DNA of 64,000 nucleotides from Pseudomonas monteilii (GCA_001534745.1 CP013997.1:2294001-2358000), one strand, 5' to 3'; counted from the first letter of the stretch, positions 1 through 8,898 are shown. Numbers and translations are program-made. The notes: a model not told the origin generated them from the sequence alone.

Positions 1-3000
1 ACCGACAAGGTGGTCGCGTCCAGCTGGGCGCTGCCCAGAATGACGCTGAAGGTACCATCGGTGGCGACCGTTCCGGTGCCCAGGACGTTGCCATTGGCGC
101 CACGGACGGTCACGGTGGCGCCGGGTTCGCCGGTGCCGGTCACGGTCAGGCCATCGGCAGTCAAGGTCAGGCCTGCCGGTGCCTCCGGCGCGGTCACGTC
201 GGCGGCGGTGTAGGAGGCCGATGGCGAGGTGGCGCCATCGGCGTTGGCCTGCACGGCGGTCAGGGTTTCACCGTTGAGCTGCGCGCTGGACAGGGTCACG
301 GCGAAGGTGCCGTCGGCGCCCACGGTGGCCGTGCCCAGCACGGTACCGTCGGCGGCACGTACGGTCACGGTGTTGCCGGCCTCGCCGGTGCCGGACAAGG
401 TCAGGCCATCGGCACTCAGGGTCAGCCCTGCAGGCGCGTCGGGCGCATCGGCACCGATGGGCGCAAGGGCGGTGGTGGTCGGCGAGACGTTGCCGGCGGC
501 GTCGGTCTGGTCGAGGGTCAATGACTGACCGTCGAGCTGCGCGGCTGCGAGGTCCACGGTGAAGGTACCGTCGGCCGCCACCACGGCGGTGCCCAGCACG
601 GCGCCATTGCCATCCCGGACCGTGACGGTGGCGCCCGGCTCACCGGTGCCGCTGACGCTCAGGCCGTCGCCTGCGACCACGACATTGCCCGGCGCCGAGG
701 GCGCGGTCACGTCCGCGACCGGCAGCTCGACGCTGGCCGAGGCATTGCCGGCGCGATCGGTCTGCTCGACGGACAGGGTCTGGCCGCCCAGTTGCGGGCT
801 GCTCAGCGTTGCACTAAAGGTGCCGTCCGCCGCGACCACGGCGGTGCCGAGCACGCTGCCCGAGGCATCGCGCACCGTGACGGTAGCGCCCGGTTCGCCG
901 GTGCCGGTCAGCGTCACGCCGTCGGCTGCGAGCAGCAGGTCACTCGGGGGCTGGGGCGCGGTCACGTCGGCCGCGGTGTAGGACGCCGACGGCGAGGTGG
1001 CGCCCGTGGCATCGGCCTGGACGGCCGTGAGGGTTTCGCCATTGAGCTGTGCGGCGCTCAAGGTGACGGCGAAGGTGCCGTCGGCACCGACCGTCGCGGT
1101 GCCCAGGACGTCGCCATTGGCGCCACGGACGGTGACCGTAGCCCCCGGCTGGCCGACACCGGAGAGGGTCAGGCCATCGGCGCTCAGCGCCAGGTTCGTC
1201 GGGGCGTCAGGCGCATCGGCGCCGACCGGTGCGAACGCTGACACGACGGGAGAGACGTTGCCGGCCGCGTCGGTCTGTTGGAGGCTCAGTTGCTGACCGT
1301 CGAGCTGGGCCGCGCCCAGGTCCACGGTGAAGGTGCCATCGGCGGCCACCACGGCGGTGCCCAGGACGGCACCCGTGGCATCACGCACGGTCACGGTAGC
1401 GCCTGGCTCACCGATGCCGCTCACGCTCAGGCCATCGTTCGACACGGATACGCTGGTCAGCGCTGACGGTGCGGTCACGTCCGCGGCCTGCACCTCGACG
1501 GTTGCGGAGGCATTGCCGGCGCGATCGACCTGGTCCACGGACAGGGTCTGGCCGTTCAGTTGCGCACTGCTCAGCGTCACGCTGAAGGTGCCGTCGGCGC
1601 CCACGATGGCGCTGCCGAGCAGCGTGCCTGAGGCGTCGCGGACGTTGACCGTAGCGCCTGGTTCGCCGGTGCCGGTGAGGGTCACGCCATCGGCCGCCAG
1701 TTGCACGTCGCCTGGCGATTGCGGCGCGGTCACGTCGGCGGCGGTGTAGGAGGCCGATGGCGAGGTGGCGCCATTGGCATCGGCCTGGACGGCCGTCAGG
1801 GTTTCGCCGTTGAGCTGCGCGGTGCTTAGCGTGACGGCGAAAGTGCCGTCGGCACCGACCACTGCAGAGCCCAGCACGCTGCCGTCGGCACCGCGGACGG
1901 TGACCGTGGCGCCCGGTTGACCGACACCGGACAGCGTTAGGCCGTCGGCGCTCAAGGCAAGGTCGGTCGGGGCATCAGGGGCATCGGCACCGATGGGCGC
2001 GAAGGCTGCGGTAGTCGGCGACACGTTGCCGGCGGTATCGGTCTGCTCGACGCTCAGCGGCTGGCCTTCGAGTTGCGCGGTGCCCAGGTCGACGGTGAAG
2101 GTGCCGTCGGCCGCGACGACCGTCGTGCCCAGGACGGCGCCATTGGCGTCACGGACGGTGACGGTGGCGCCCGGCTCGCCAGTCCCGCTCAGGCTCAGGC
2201 CATCGCCTGCCACCGAAACGTTGGCAGGGGCAGCAGGCGCGGTCACGTCGGCGGCCACCACTTCGCTCGACACCGACGTGTTGCCAGCACGGTCGGTCTG
2301 CTCTACCGACAAGGTCTGCCCGTTCAGCTGGGCGCTGTTGAGAGTAAGGGTGAAAGTGCCATCGGCATTCACCACGGTGCTGCCGAGCAGGCTGCCCGAG
2401 GCATCGCGAACGTTGACGGTAGCCCCGGGCTCGCCGGTACCGGTCAGCGTCACGCCATCGGCCGCCAGCTGCAGGTCGTCGAGCGCATCCGGCGCGGTCA
2501 CGTCGGCAGCGGTGTAGGACGCAGAGGGGGAGGTCGCACCGGCGGCGTTGGCCTGCACGGCCGAAAGGGTTTCGCCATTGAGCTGGGCCGTGGCCAGGGT
2601 GACGGCGAAGGTGCCGTCGGCCCCGACCACGGCGGTGCCCAGGACCGAACCGTCGGCGCCGCGCACCGTGACGATGTTGCCCGGCTCGCCGACGCCGCTC
2701 AGGGTCAGGCCGTCGGCGCTGAGGGCCAGGTTCGTGGGGGCGTCAGGGGCGTCGGCACCGATGGGCGCCGAGGCCGAGACCACGGGCGACACGTTGCCGG
2801 CGGCATCGGTCTGTTCGACGCTCAGCTGCTGGCCGTCGAGTTGGGCCGTGCCCAATGCCACGGTGAAGGTGCCGTCGGCCGCAACCACGGCCGTGCCCAG
2901 GATGACGCCATTGGCATCGCGCACGGTGACGGTGGCGCCTGGCTCACCACGGCCGCTCAGGCTCAGGCCATCGTTGGCCACCTGCACGTCGGTCGGGGCG

Positions 3001-4545
3001 TCAGGGGCGGTGACATCGGCGGCGGTGTAGGCCGTGGCGGTGGAGGTGAGGCCGGCTGCATTGGTCTGCACGGCAGAGAGGGTTTCGCCGTTGAGCTGGG
3101 CGGTCGCCAGGGTGAGGGTGAAGGTGCCGTCGGCACCCACCACGGCGGTACCCAACACGCTGCCGTCGGCCGCCCGGACCGTGACCGTGTTGCCAGGCTG
3201 GCCGGTCCCGCTCAGGGTCAGGCCATCGGCGCTCAGGGCCAAGTCGGCGGGTGCAGGTGGCGCGTCCACGCCGGTCGGTGCGGTCGCCACGGCGCCGGCG
3301 GAGGTGTTGCCGGCCGCATCGGTCTGGGTGACGGTCAAGGCCTGGCCGTCGAGCTGGGCGCTGCCGAGGGTGACCGTGAAGCTGCCATTGGCCGCGACGA
3401 TGGCGGTGCCCAGCACACTGCCGTCAGGGCCACGTACGGTGACCGTGGCCCCCGGCTCGCCAGTACCAGTCAGCGTCAGGCCATCATCGCCGACTTGCAG
3501 GCCGGTGGGCGCGGCAGGCGCTGTGACGTCGGCGGCGACGAAGGTGGCGGCGGGCGAGGTGAGGCCTTCGGGATTGGCCTGGACCACGCTCAGGGTTTCG
3601 CCGTTGAGCTGCGCACTGCCCAGGGACACGCTGAAGGTGCCGTCAGCCGCCACCACTGCGGTGCCCAGCACGGCGCCATTGGCGCTGCGGACGGTCACCG
3701 TGTCGCCGGGTTCGCCCCGGCCGGTGAGGGTCAGCCCGTCGGCGCTCAGCGCCAGGGCTGTCGGTGCAGGAGGCGCATCCACACCCGTTGGGGCAAGGGC
3801 CGAGGCGGTCGGCGAGACGTTGCCAGCGGCATCCGTCTGCTCGACGCTCAAGGTCTGGCCATTGGTCTGGGCAGCGCCCAGGGGCACGCTGAAGGTGCCA
3901 TCGGCACCGACCACGGCCGTGCCGAGCACAGCGCCGTTGGGACCGCGCACGGTGACCGTGGCGCCTGGCTCGCCGGTACCACTGAGCGACAGACCATCGG
4001 CGCTGACGGCCAGGTTGGCCGGCGCGGCGGGTGGGGTCACGTCGGCGGCGGTCAGCGATGCGTCGGCGGAGACATTGCCCGCCGCGTCGGTCTGATCGAC
4101 CGTCAAGGTCTGGCCATTGAGCTGCGGTGCGCTCAGGCCGATGCTGAACGTCCCGTCGGCGGCCACCACGGCCGTGCCCAGCACGCTGCCATCGGCGCCC
4201 CGTACGGTGACGGTGGCGCCCGGCTCGCCGGTCCCGGTGAGGGTCAGGCCGTCGGTGCTCAGTTGCAGGTTGGCGGGGGCGGCAGGCGCCTGGGTGTCGG
4301 GCGCGGTGATGACGACAGGGTCGGAGGTAGCGCCCGTCGGGTCGGTTTGGTCGACCACCACTGTCTGGCCGTTGTTCTGCGGCGTGTCGAGCGGCACGGT
4401 GAAGTTGCCATCGGCGCCGACCACTGTGCTGCCCAGCAAGGTGCCGTCCGGGCCACGCACGTTCACGGTCGCGCCCGGGATGCCGGTCCCGGTTAGTGAC
4501 AGGCCATCCGCCGACAACCCCAGATTGGCTGGTGCCGTCGGGGTC
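1..4545 (-). repeat. Tandem ~255-bp repeats encoding Ig-like modules
   Basis: The motif encoding the A-D-G-T-F core recurs about every 255 bp (near 50, 306, 565, 820, 1075, 1330, 1588, 1848, 2100, 2358, 2610, 2866, 3123, 3381, 3636, 3895, 4150 and 4408). Subtypes are ordered. The junction containing gtgtagga...gatggcgaggtgg recurs near 207, 977, 1744 and 2512 (period about 770 bp, three modules), then near 3022 and 3535 (about 510 bp, two modules). This higher-order order suggests expansion by unequal recombination. Confidence 0.9.
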
Positions 4546-5018
4546 ACGGGCGTCGGCGTACCGCCACCACCACCACCACCACCACCGCCGCCCCCACCAC
4601 CAGCGGCGGCGGCTGCGCCCCCGGCGCCGAGCAGGCCAAGGCCGGCGAAAGCGAAGGTCTGGTTGGCGGAAATCACGTCGTTGCTCGCCAGCAACTCATC
4701 GAGCGAGTCGACTTCGTTGAAGGTGAAGCCGTCGAAGGGCTCGGTGCTGTATTGGGCCTGCCACATGACACCGTCGTCGCCGGTGAACACGATATCGCTC
4801 TGGTTGCCTTCGGCATCGGCGGTGAAGAAGTTGCCGATGTGGATGCGCTCACCCGACTTCAGGTTGATCGTGAGGTCCTGCCCACTGCGACTGACCGACG
4901 CGACCTGGGACGGCGAGACGGGCATCTGCACCACGCCGGGGCCGCTGAGTTGAACGGAATTGCCCTGCAGGTTGCTGATCTGTGATGTGGCTTTATCGGC
5001 GACGACGATGTTTTCCAT
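1..5018 (-). CDS. LapF-like giant surface adhesin, N-terminal part (runs off the left edge)
   Basis: The frame is open from ATG at 5016-5018 to base 1, so 1672 codons are visible and no stop is seen. Residues 1 to about 134 form a BapA/LapF prefix-type domain starting MENIVVADKATSQISNLQ. A hydrophobic Gly/Ala stretch, a run of 13 glycines (about 140-152) and a TPTP linker follow. From about residue 160 there are some 17-18 tandem Ig-like modules of about 85 residues with the core GEPGATVTVRG and ADGTF. LapF of P. putida is known for a short N-terminal domain followed by dozens of 83-89-residue repeats and acts in cell-cell adhesion in mature biofilms. An AGGAG lies 7 nt before the ATG. The C-terminal calcium-binding and type I secretion end, and any transporter genes, would lie left of the window. 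Assignment to LapF rather than another BapA-like adhesin rests on repeat length and N-terminus. Confidence 0.88.
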   Translation of the reverse strand, partial: MENIVVADKATSQISNLQGNSVQLSGPGVVQMPVSPSQVASVSRSGQDLTINLKSGERIHIGNFFTADAEGNQSDIVFTGDDGVMWQAQYSTEPFDGFTFNEVDSLDELLASNDVISANQTFAFAGLGLLGAGGAAAAAGGGGGGGGGGGGGGTPTPVTPTAPANLGLSADGLSLTGTGIPGATVNVRGPDGTLLGSTVVGADGNFTVPLDTPQNNGQTVVVDQTDPTGATSDPVVITAPDTQAPAAPANLQLSTDGLTLTGTGEPGATVTVRGADGSVLGTAVVAADGTFSIGLSAPQLNGQTLTVDQTDAAGNVSADASLTAADVTPPAAPANLAVSADGLSLSGTGEPGATVTVRGPNGAVLGTAVVGADGTFSVPLGAAQTNGQTLSVEQTDAAGNVSPTASALAPTGVDAPPAPTALALSADGLTLTGRGEPGDTVTVRSANGAVLGTAVVAADGTFSVSLGSAQLNGETLSVVQANPEGLTSPAATFVAADVTAPAAPTGLQVGDDGLTLTGTGEPGATVTVRGPDGSVLGTAIVAANGSFTVTLGSAQLDGQALTVTQTDAAGNTSAGAVATAPTGVDAPPAPADLALSADGLTLSGTGQPGNTVTVRAADGSVLGTAVVGADGTFTLTLATAQLNGETLSAVQTNAAGLTSTATAYTAADVTAPDAPTDVQVANDGLSLSGRGEPGATVTVRDANGVILGTAVVAADGTFTVALGTAQLDGQQLSVEQTDAAGNVSPVVSASAPIGADAPDAPTNLALSADGLTLSGVGEPGNIVTVRGADGSVLGTAVVGADGTFAVTLATAQLNGETLSAVQANAAGATSPSASYTAADVTAPDALDDLQLAADGVTLTGTGEPGATVNVRDASGSLLGSTVVNADGTFTLTLNSAQLNGQTLSVEQTDRAGNTSVSSEVVAADVTAPAAPANVSVAGDGLSLSGTGEPGATVTVRDANGAVLGTTVVAADGTFTVDLGTAQLEGQPLSVEQTDTAGNVSPTTAAFAPIGADAPDAPTDLALSADGLTLSGVGQPGATVTVRGADGSVLGSAVVGADGTFAVTLSTAQLNGETLTAVQADANGATSPSASYTAADVTAPQSPGDVQLAADGVTLTGTGEPGATVNVRDASGTLLGSAIVGADGTFSVTLSSAQLNGQTLSVDQVDRAGNASATVEVQAADVTAPSALTSVSVSNDGLSVSGIGEPGATVTVRDATGAVLGTAVVAADGTFTVDLGAAQLDGQQLSLQQTDAAGNVSPVVSAFAPVGADAPDAPTNLALSADGLTLSGVGQPGATVTVRGANGDVLGTATVGADGTFAVTLSAAQLNGETLTAVQADATGATSPSASYTAADVTAPQPPSDLLLAADGVTLTGTGEPGATVTVRDASGSVLGTAVVAADGTFSATLSSPQLGGQTLSVEQTDRAGNASASVELPVADVTAPSAPGNVVVAGDGLSVSGTGEPGATVTVRDGNGAVLGTAVVAADGTFTVDLAAAQLDGQSLTLDQTDAAGNVSPTTTALAPIGADAPDAPAGLTLSADGLTLSGTGEAGNTVTVRAADGTVLGTATVGADGTFAVTLSSAQLNGETLTAVQANADGATSPSASYTAADVTAPEAPAGLTLTADGLTVTGTGEPGATVTVRGANGNVLGTGTVATDGTFSVILGSAQLDATTLS

Positions 5019-5233
5019 GACAACTCCTGTTCCATTCCTCGAGTACCGCTGAGGTCAGGCCAGGCGACTCTTCCAGCACGGTCGGCAAAAGGTGTCGTGT
5101 CTTTACCGAAAGAAGAGCGCCGTGCACGTCCCTGACGTCAGCAAGCGATCTGTGGCCCTATGGCTGAAAAGGGGTATAGCTCGGCGGTTATCGCCGGATG
5201 GGGTGTCAAAAACTCGACCGGGGGTCAAAAAGC

Positions 5234-5297
5234 GCACCAGGATGGTGCATTGGATCCCATAACCTACTGTAAACATTGCGTTACACCGGTGTGGTGC
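5234..5297. promoter_or_regulatory. Two tandem NtrC-like binding sites
   Basis: Site 1 (5234-5248) is GCACC-AGGAT-GGTGC, a perfect match to the GCACC-N5-GGTGC core of the NtrC enhancer. Site 2 (5283-5297) is ACACC-GGTGT-GGTGC, with one base off the core. Their centres are 49 bp apart. They lie about 75-125 bp upstream of the start expected from the sigma-54-like element at 5340. NtrC binding is inferred from the pattern only. Confidence 0.4.
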
Positions 5298-5339
5298 AAG
5301 CAGTACACCGTTCGTCGGAGGAGCGCTTCTGTCGAAAAA

Positions 5340-5356
5340 TTGGCACGTTCATGTCT
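5340..5356 (+). promoter_or_regulatory. Possible sigma-54 promoter (-24 TTGGCACG)
   Basis: TTGGCACG at 5340-5347 matches the -24 consensus exactly. The -12 position, TGTCT at 5352-5356, matches TTGCW at only three of five bases. The orientation points to the KGG gene 220 bp away. Together with the NtrC-like sites it suggests nitrogen control, but the weak -12 keeps confidence low. Confidence 0.3.
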
Positions 5357-5577
5357 ATTCGATGCAGTAGCAGGCACAGTGCCACCATCTGATGGGGCAA
5401 ACGGGATGAGGAAAGTACAACGCAGCACCCTGTGGCAACGCTCAGCGCCCGTTCGGCAACCCTCTCGACCGCTGATCCGAGCGGGTACAGAAAAATCGAA
5501 TCTATTGCGAACGTGTCGATCGGAACCTATGCACGGTGCGAAGCCCGTGTCCTATAACCCTCATGAGGTGAACGATC

Positions 5578-5751
5578 ATGGCCAGTAACAAGCAAGGCGG
5601 TAGCCAGAGCGGTAGCGGTCAGAAAGGTAGTGGCAACAACTTCGCAAACGACCGCGAGAAGGCTTCCGAAGCCGGCAAGAAAGGCGGGAAGGCCTCCGGG
5701 ACTTCTCACGACAAGTCTTCGGAATCCGGACGCAAAGGCGGTCGATCCTAA
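5578..5751 (+). CDS. KGG-repeat general stress protein (YciG/con-10 type)
   Basis: The 57-residue product is hydrophilic, rich in Gly, Ser and Lys, and begins MASNKQGGSQSGSGQKGSGNN. It carries two KGG-type repeats: DREKASEAGKKGGKA (about 25-39) and HDKSSESGRKGGRS at the end. This family accumulates under stress and in stationary phase, and the molecular role is poorly defined. A GAGGTGA lies just before the ATG. It is the first gene of a plus-strand series that continues with the lipoprotein 61 bp downstream. CCTATAA at about 5551 could be a stationary-phase -10 element, but this is weak. Confidence 0.85.
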   Translation: MASNKQGGSQSGSGQKGSGNNFANDREKASEAGKKGGKASGTSHDKSSESGRKGGRS

Positions 5752-5812
5752 ACGTGCGACGCGCGGCGCCTGCCTGTGACGCCGCGCGTTGTCGATCTCA
5801 AGGAGCACCCTC

Positions 5813-6004
5813 ATGCGCACCCTCCCGATCCTTTGCCTGTCGACCACGCTGGTCCTGTTGAGCGGCTGCTTCGACCGCACCGACCACCCGGCCAAGGATG
5901 CCGACCAGAGCAAACCCTCCCTGCTGATGAAGCAACCCGACAAGCCGATCACGAGCCCTACGGCCGAAACCGAACCAACGTCTTCCTCAGAACAAGATCA
6001 TTGA
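5813..6004 (+). CDS. Small secreted lipoprotein
   Basis: The product has 63 residues. The N-terminus MRTLPILCLSTTLVLLSGC is a lipoprotein signal peptide with lipobox LSGC, giving lipidated Cys19 followed by a short hydrophilic tail (FDRTDHPAKD...). The residue after the Cys is Phe, not Asp, so the Lol outer-membrane route is likely. AAGGAG at 5800-5805 selects the ATG at 5813 over an upstream in-frame TTG at 5789. The function is unknown. It sits between the KGG gene and the iron oxygenase, 20 bp from the latter, and may share their transcript. Confidence 0.75.
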   Translation: MRTLPILCLSTTLVLLSGCFDRTDHPAKDADQSKPSLLMKQPDKPITSPTAETEPTSSSEQDH

Positions 6005-6023
6005 AGTCCAAGAGGGCCGCCCC

Positions 6024-7376
6024 ATGACCGTCATGACCCGCAAGGCGACCACCGCCCGAACTGCCGCTCCAGCCAACGTGCCCGTGACCGCCACCACGCT
6101 CAAGGATCGCTACCAGGCCCTGCTCGCCGGGCATCCTGTCGACAGCGCGCGCTGGCTCGCCCAGCAGCTGGAAGGCACGCGTGCCATGGCTGACGACCTG
6201 CCGGACACCGCCGCTGGCCTGGACGACTGGACCGCGCGGCACGCCGCCCGTGTCGCGTCGGCCTATGCCGCCTACCTCAAGGCCCGCCAGGACGGCGAAC
6301 CCCGACGTTATTTCGCCAATCGTTCCCAGGCACTCTACTTTCTCCAACAGGTGACGCCGACCAAGCTGGTCGATGGCGCCTGGCTGTATGGCACGCTGCA
6401 GCATTGGCAGGACCCGCGCTACCACGGGCTGATCCGTACCTACCTCGAAGAGCTGGGTGATGGCGACCTGCGCAGCAATCATGTCTCGATCTACCAACGT
6501 CTGATGAGCCGGCTCGGGTGTCTCGAGGCGGTGCCGTTGGACGATGGGCGCTACCTGCAAGGCGGCATCCAGCTGGCGCTCGGCATGCACAGCGATGCGT
6601 TCCTGCCGGAAGTCATCGGCTACAACCTAGGGTATGAACAGCCTCCGCTGCACCTGTTGATCACCACCTACGAGCTGGCTGAACTGGGGATCGACGGGTT
6701 CTATTTCCAGTTGCACATCACCATCGACAACGCTGCCAGCGGGCATGCGCGCAAGGCCATCGAGGCCCTGCACCAGCTGTGCCCGGCACACGAGGCCGAG
6801 GCCTTCTACGAACGCGTACGCCAGGGCTATCGCCTGAACGATCTGGGCATCGACACGCCCTCGTTGATCGGCGCCTTCGACCTGCACGGTGAACTGGTGG
6901 CGAGCCTGGAGCGCAAGCGGGTGTTCGGCCAGTTCATGCACGCCGACCATTGCCGCCTCGAAGGCCGCACCATCAACCAGTGGCTGGCGCCCGGCGAGAG
7001 CATGTCGGCCTTCCTGACCGCGCTGGAAAACCAGCGTTGGGTCCGCCGTGGGGCCGACCCCATGGAGAGTCGTTTCTACCGATTGCTGGAAGGTCCGACC
7101 GCCCCCATGTTCGGCGTCTTCAGCCCCTATGAACGCCAATTGTGGCATGACTGGATCGCAGCCGACTGGCAAGGTCCGGCGCCACGCCGAGTGATGCCGG
7201 GCAAATGGGAGGCCTCGTTGAAGATCGACGAGCCACCTGCGGCGCGCGCCAGCAAGGCCTCGGTCCCGGAACTGATCGAGCAGATGTTCGGCAGCTGGCA
7301 TGCCTTGCCCGAGGGGCTGCAAGCGACACGTGACTACATTCGCCATACCGGCCTAGCGGAAGGGAGACCCTGCTGA
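6024..7376 (+). CDS. Iron-containing redox enzyme, haem-oxygenase-like (HDO) fold
   Basis: The 450-residue protein fits the iron-containing redox enzyme family (Haem_oxygenas_2, HDO superfamily), whose members use one or two irons to oxidise or cleave small molecules. Candidate ligands are in the usual order: YLEELGDGD...NH with E142/E143 and H153, then HITIDNAASGH with H231, D235 and H241. About 60 N-terminal residues precede the helical core. The C-terminal ~150 residues are extra compared with the smallest HDO enzymes. Its stop overlaps the methyltransferase start by one base (TGATG), so the two are probably made together. The substrate is unknown. Family confidence is good; chemistry is inference. 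Confidence 0.75.
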   Translation: MTVMTRKATTARTAAPANVPVTATTLKDRYQALLAGHPVDSARWLAQQLEGTRAMADDLPDTAAGLDDWTARHAARVASAYAAYLKARQDGEPRRYFANRSQALYFLQQVTPTKLVDGAWLYGTLQHWQDPRYHGLIRTYLEELGDGDLRSNHVSIYQRLMSRLGCLEAVPLDDGRYLQGGIQLALGMHSDAFLPEVIGYNLGYEQPPLHLLITTYELAELGIDGFYFQLHITIDNAASGHARKAIEALHQLCPAHEAEAFYERVRQGYRLNDLGIDTPSLIGAFDLHGELVASLERKRVFGQFMHADHCRLEGRTINQWLAPGESMSAFLTALENQRWVRRGADPMESRFYRLLEGPTAPMFGVFSPYERQLWHDWIAADWQGPAPRRVMPGKWEASLKIDEPPAARASKASVPELIEQMFGSWHALPEGLQATRDYIRHTGLAEGRPC

Positions 7377-8347
7377 TGGTGTTGTCCGACCCCCCGATTC
7401 ATGATCATGGCCTGAGCCAGACCGATGCGGCCCTGCTGGAGCTGGCCTACTGGCTCAAGCAGGCGCGCTATCGCTTCACCAGCGTCACGCCAGTCACCCA
7501 CCAGCGCAACAACGCCCGTGCCACCGCCCAGCAAGCCTCCACCTTGCGTGACGTGTTCGGGTGGAACCGTCCTTTTTCCCTCGACTTGCTCGATGACGAC
7601 CGCCTGCAGCTGATGGCCGCTGCCGAAGTACTCGCCGAGCAGGGCAAGACCTTCCGCAGCCAGGTGCGTTGGTCGACCCTGGACGATCTGCTGCTGGTGC
7701 ATTCCGGGTACCCGACCGACCGTACCGATGCAGTGTTCTTCGGGCCGGACAGCTACCGCTTCGCCCGTGTCATCCAGGCGCACGTGCAGGCGCACCACCA
7801 GCACATCACGCGGGCCGTGGACATCGGCTGCGGCAGCGGGATCGGTGGCCTGTTGATCGCCAAGTCCGTGCCTCATGCCGAGGTCCTGGGCGTTGACATC
7901 AACCCGCTGGCGTTGCGCTATACCCAGGTCAACGCCGCCACGGCCGGCGTGAAGAACCTGACGGCGCAGCGCAGCGACATTCTGTCCGACACCACGGGTA
8001 CTTTCGATCTGATCGTGGCCAACCCTCCGTACATGGTCGATGAGCAGCAGCGTACCTATCGCCATGGCGGCGGCAACCTGGGCAGTGACCTGTCGTTGCG
8101 CATCCTCGAGCAAGCGTGCGAGCGTCTGAGCGTGGGGGGCAGCCTGCTGCTGTATTCCGGCATTGCCATCGTCGAGGGACGCGATGGGTTTCTCGAGGCC
8201 GTACGCCAGCGCCTGCAGGGCCAGGCCTGGAGCTGGACCTACGAAGAAATCGATCCTGACGTGTTCGGCGAGCAGCTCGAGGAACCCGGCTATGAGGCCG
8301 TCGAGCGTATCGCGGCGGTCAGCCTGACCGTGACGCGCGTTCATTGA
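7376..8347 (+). CDS. Class I SAM-dependent methyltransferase (HemK/PrmC-like)
   Basis: The product has 323 residues. The SAM-binding motif VDIGCGSGIGGLLIA is at about 148-162, an acidic GVDIN at 172-176, and NPPY at 216-219. The NPPY motif marks enzymes that methylate amide or exocyclic nitrogens (HemK/PrmC, N6-adenine families). A ~120-residue N-terminal domain replaces the usual PrmC helical domain, so this is not the housekeeping release-factor enzyme. It is translationally coupled to the iron oxygenase, suggesting that both act on the same metabolite or protein. The substrate cannot be told from sequence. Confidence 0.8.
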   Translation: MVLSDPPIHDHGLSQTDAALLELAYWLKQARYRFTSVTPVTHQRNNARATAQQASTLRDVFGWNRPFSLDLLDDDRLQLMAAAEVLAEQGKTFRSQVRWSTLDDLLLVHSGYPTDRTDAVFFGPDSYRFARVIQAHVQAHHQHITRAVDIGCGSGIGGLLIAKSVPHAEVLGVDINPLALRYTQVNAATAGVKNLTAQRSDILSDTTGTFDLIVANPPYMVDEQQRTYRHGGGNLGSDLSLRILEQACERLSVGGSLLLYSGIAIVEGRDGFLEAVRQRLQGQAWSWTYEEIDPDVFGEQLEEPGYEAVERIAAVSLTVTRVH

Positions 8348-8425
8348 AGAAAAAGACCTGCCTTCGATGACTGTCGAGGGGAGCTGGAAGGACCACTGAT
8401 TCACGCTTGAAAGGAGAGCAAGACC

Positions 8426-8659
8426 ATGGGCGAAATGCCGAGTTACTTCTGGACCATCGTGACGATCCTCATCGTGCTGATGGACATCTGGGTCATCGCT
8501 AGCGTGTTCCGCAGCGAGAAACCGTCAGGTACGAAGATGATGTGGGCCGTGCTGGTGATCGTGCTTCCAGTGGCAGGGTTGGTGATCTGGGCACTGATGG
8601 GCCCTCGTGGGATCAAGCGCGGCACCGGGCCGACGTCGGATGAACACAGCAAGGGCTAG
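8426..8659 (+). CDS. Small PLD nuclease N-terminal-like (PLDc_N) membrane protein
   Basis: The 77-residue protein has two hydrophobic segments (about 6-26 and 37-57) joined by a short loop containing SEKPSGTKMMW, and ends in a hydrophilic tail after GPRGIKRG. This matches the PLDc_N family, the membrane anchor of cardiolipin-synthase-like proteins found here without the catalytic part. A strong AAGGAG precedes the ATG. It is followed by a terminator at 8691-8721, so it closes the first transcription unit. Confidence 0.75.
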   Translation: MGEMPSYFWTIVTILIVLMDIWVIASVFRSEKPSGTKMMWAVLVIVLPVAGLVIWALMGPRGIKRGTGPTSDEHSKG

Positions 8660-8690
8660 CCGACACCGTCACTGAAGGCAGTACGTGATG

Positions 8691-8721
8691 GAAGGGGGTG
8701 GCCTTGGGCTGCCCCTTTTTT
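8691..8721 (+). terminator. Rho-independent terminator
   Basis: GGGG and GCC arms pair with GGC and CCCC around a TTG loop with a small internal mismatch. Six T follow. It sits 32 bp after the PLDc_N stop and ends the plus-strand stress unit. Confidence 0.6.
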
Positions 8722-8898
8722 CGTTTCTGGAGCAGCTGCTGAACTGTGCCGTGAACAGGCGCAGCTCAAACCTTTCAGCTTGGCCTTACCGTTCATCGGG
8801 CGACGTCTGCATCGCAGCAAACCCTCGTCACCTTCAGGGCCTCGTATTTCTTGAGCGCGTCATCAGGCGCAAGGCATTTTTCTCAGGAGGTAGGCCCC

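Larger units (their letters stand above)
5019..5577. other. 559-bp intergenic region between the adhesin and the stress block
   Basis: This is the divergent control region between the adhesin (minus) and the KGG gene (plus). It carries tandem NtrC-like palindromes and a sigma-54-like element, annotated separately. A 142-codon frame at 5160-5588 has no recognisable domain and ends inside the KGG gene, so I do not call it. A leader RNA or small RNA between about 5366 and 5577 is possible, but I see no clear terminator hairpin. Confidence 0.5.

Noticed and set aside
2073..4496. An 807-codon plus-strand open frame antisense to the adhesin.
   Set aside because: It is repetitive because the adhesin repeats are, it has no signal peptide or domain, and the minus frame is a coherent Ig-repeat protein.
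1..4545. Regular ~255-bp spacing suggesting a CRISPR-like or satellite array.
   Set aside because: The repeats are in-frame protein modules with continuous coding, not short palindromic repeats with unique spacers.
4563..4601. GGT/GGC trinucleotide tract in the adhesin as a phase-variation switch.
   Set aside because: Gain or loss of triplets keeps the reading frame, so it can only change the length of the 13-Gly linker.
5160..5588. A 142-codon plus-strand frame in the adhesin-KGG gap.
   Set aside because: No ribosome site, no recognisable fold, overlap with the KGG start and the promoter-like elements; composition is like intergenic DNA.
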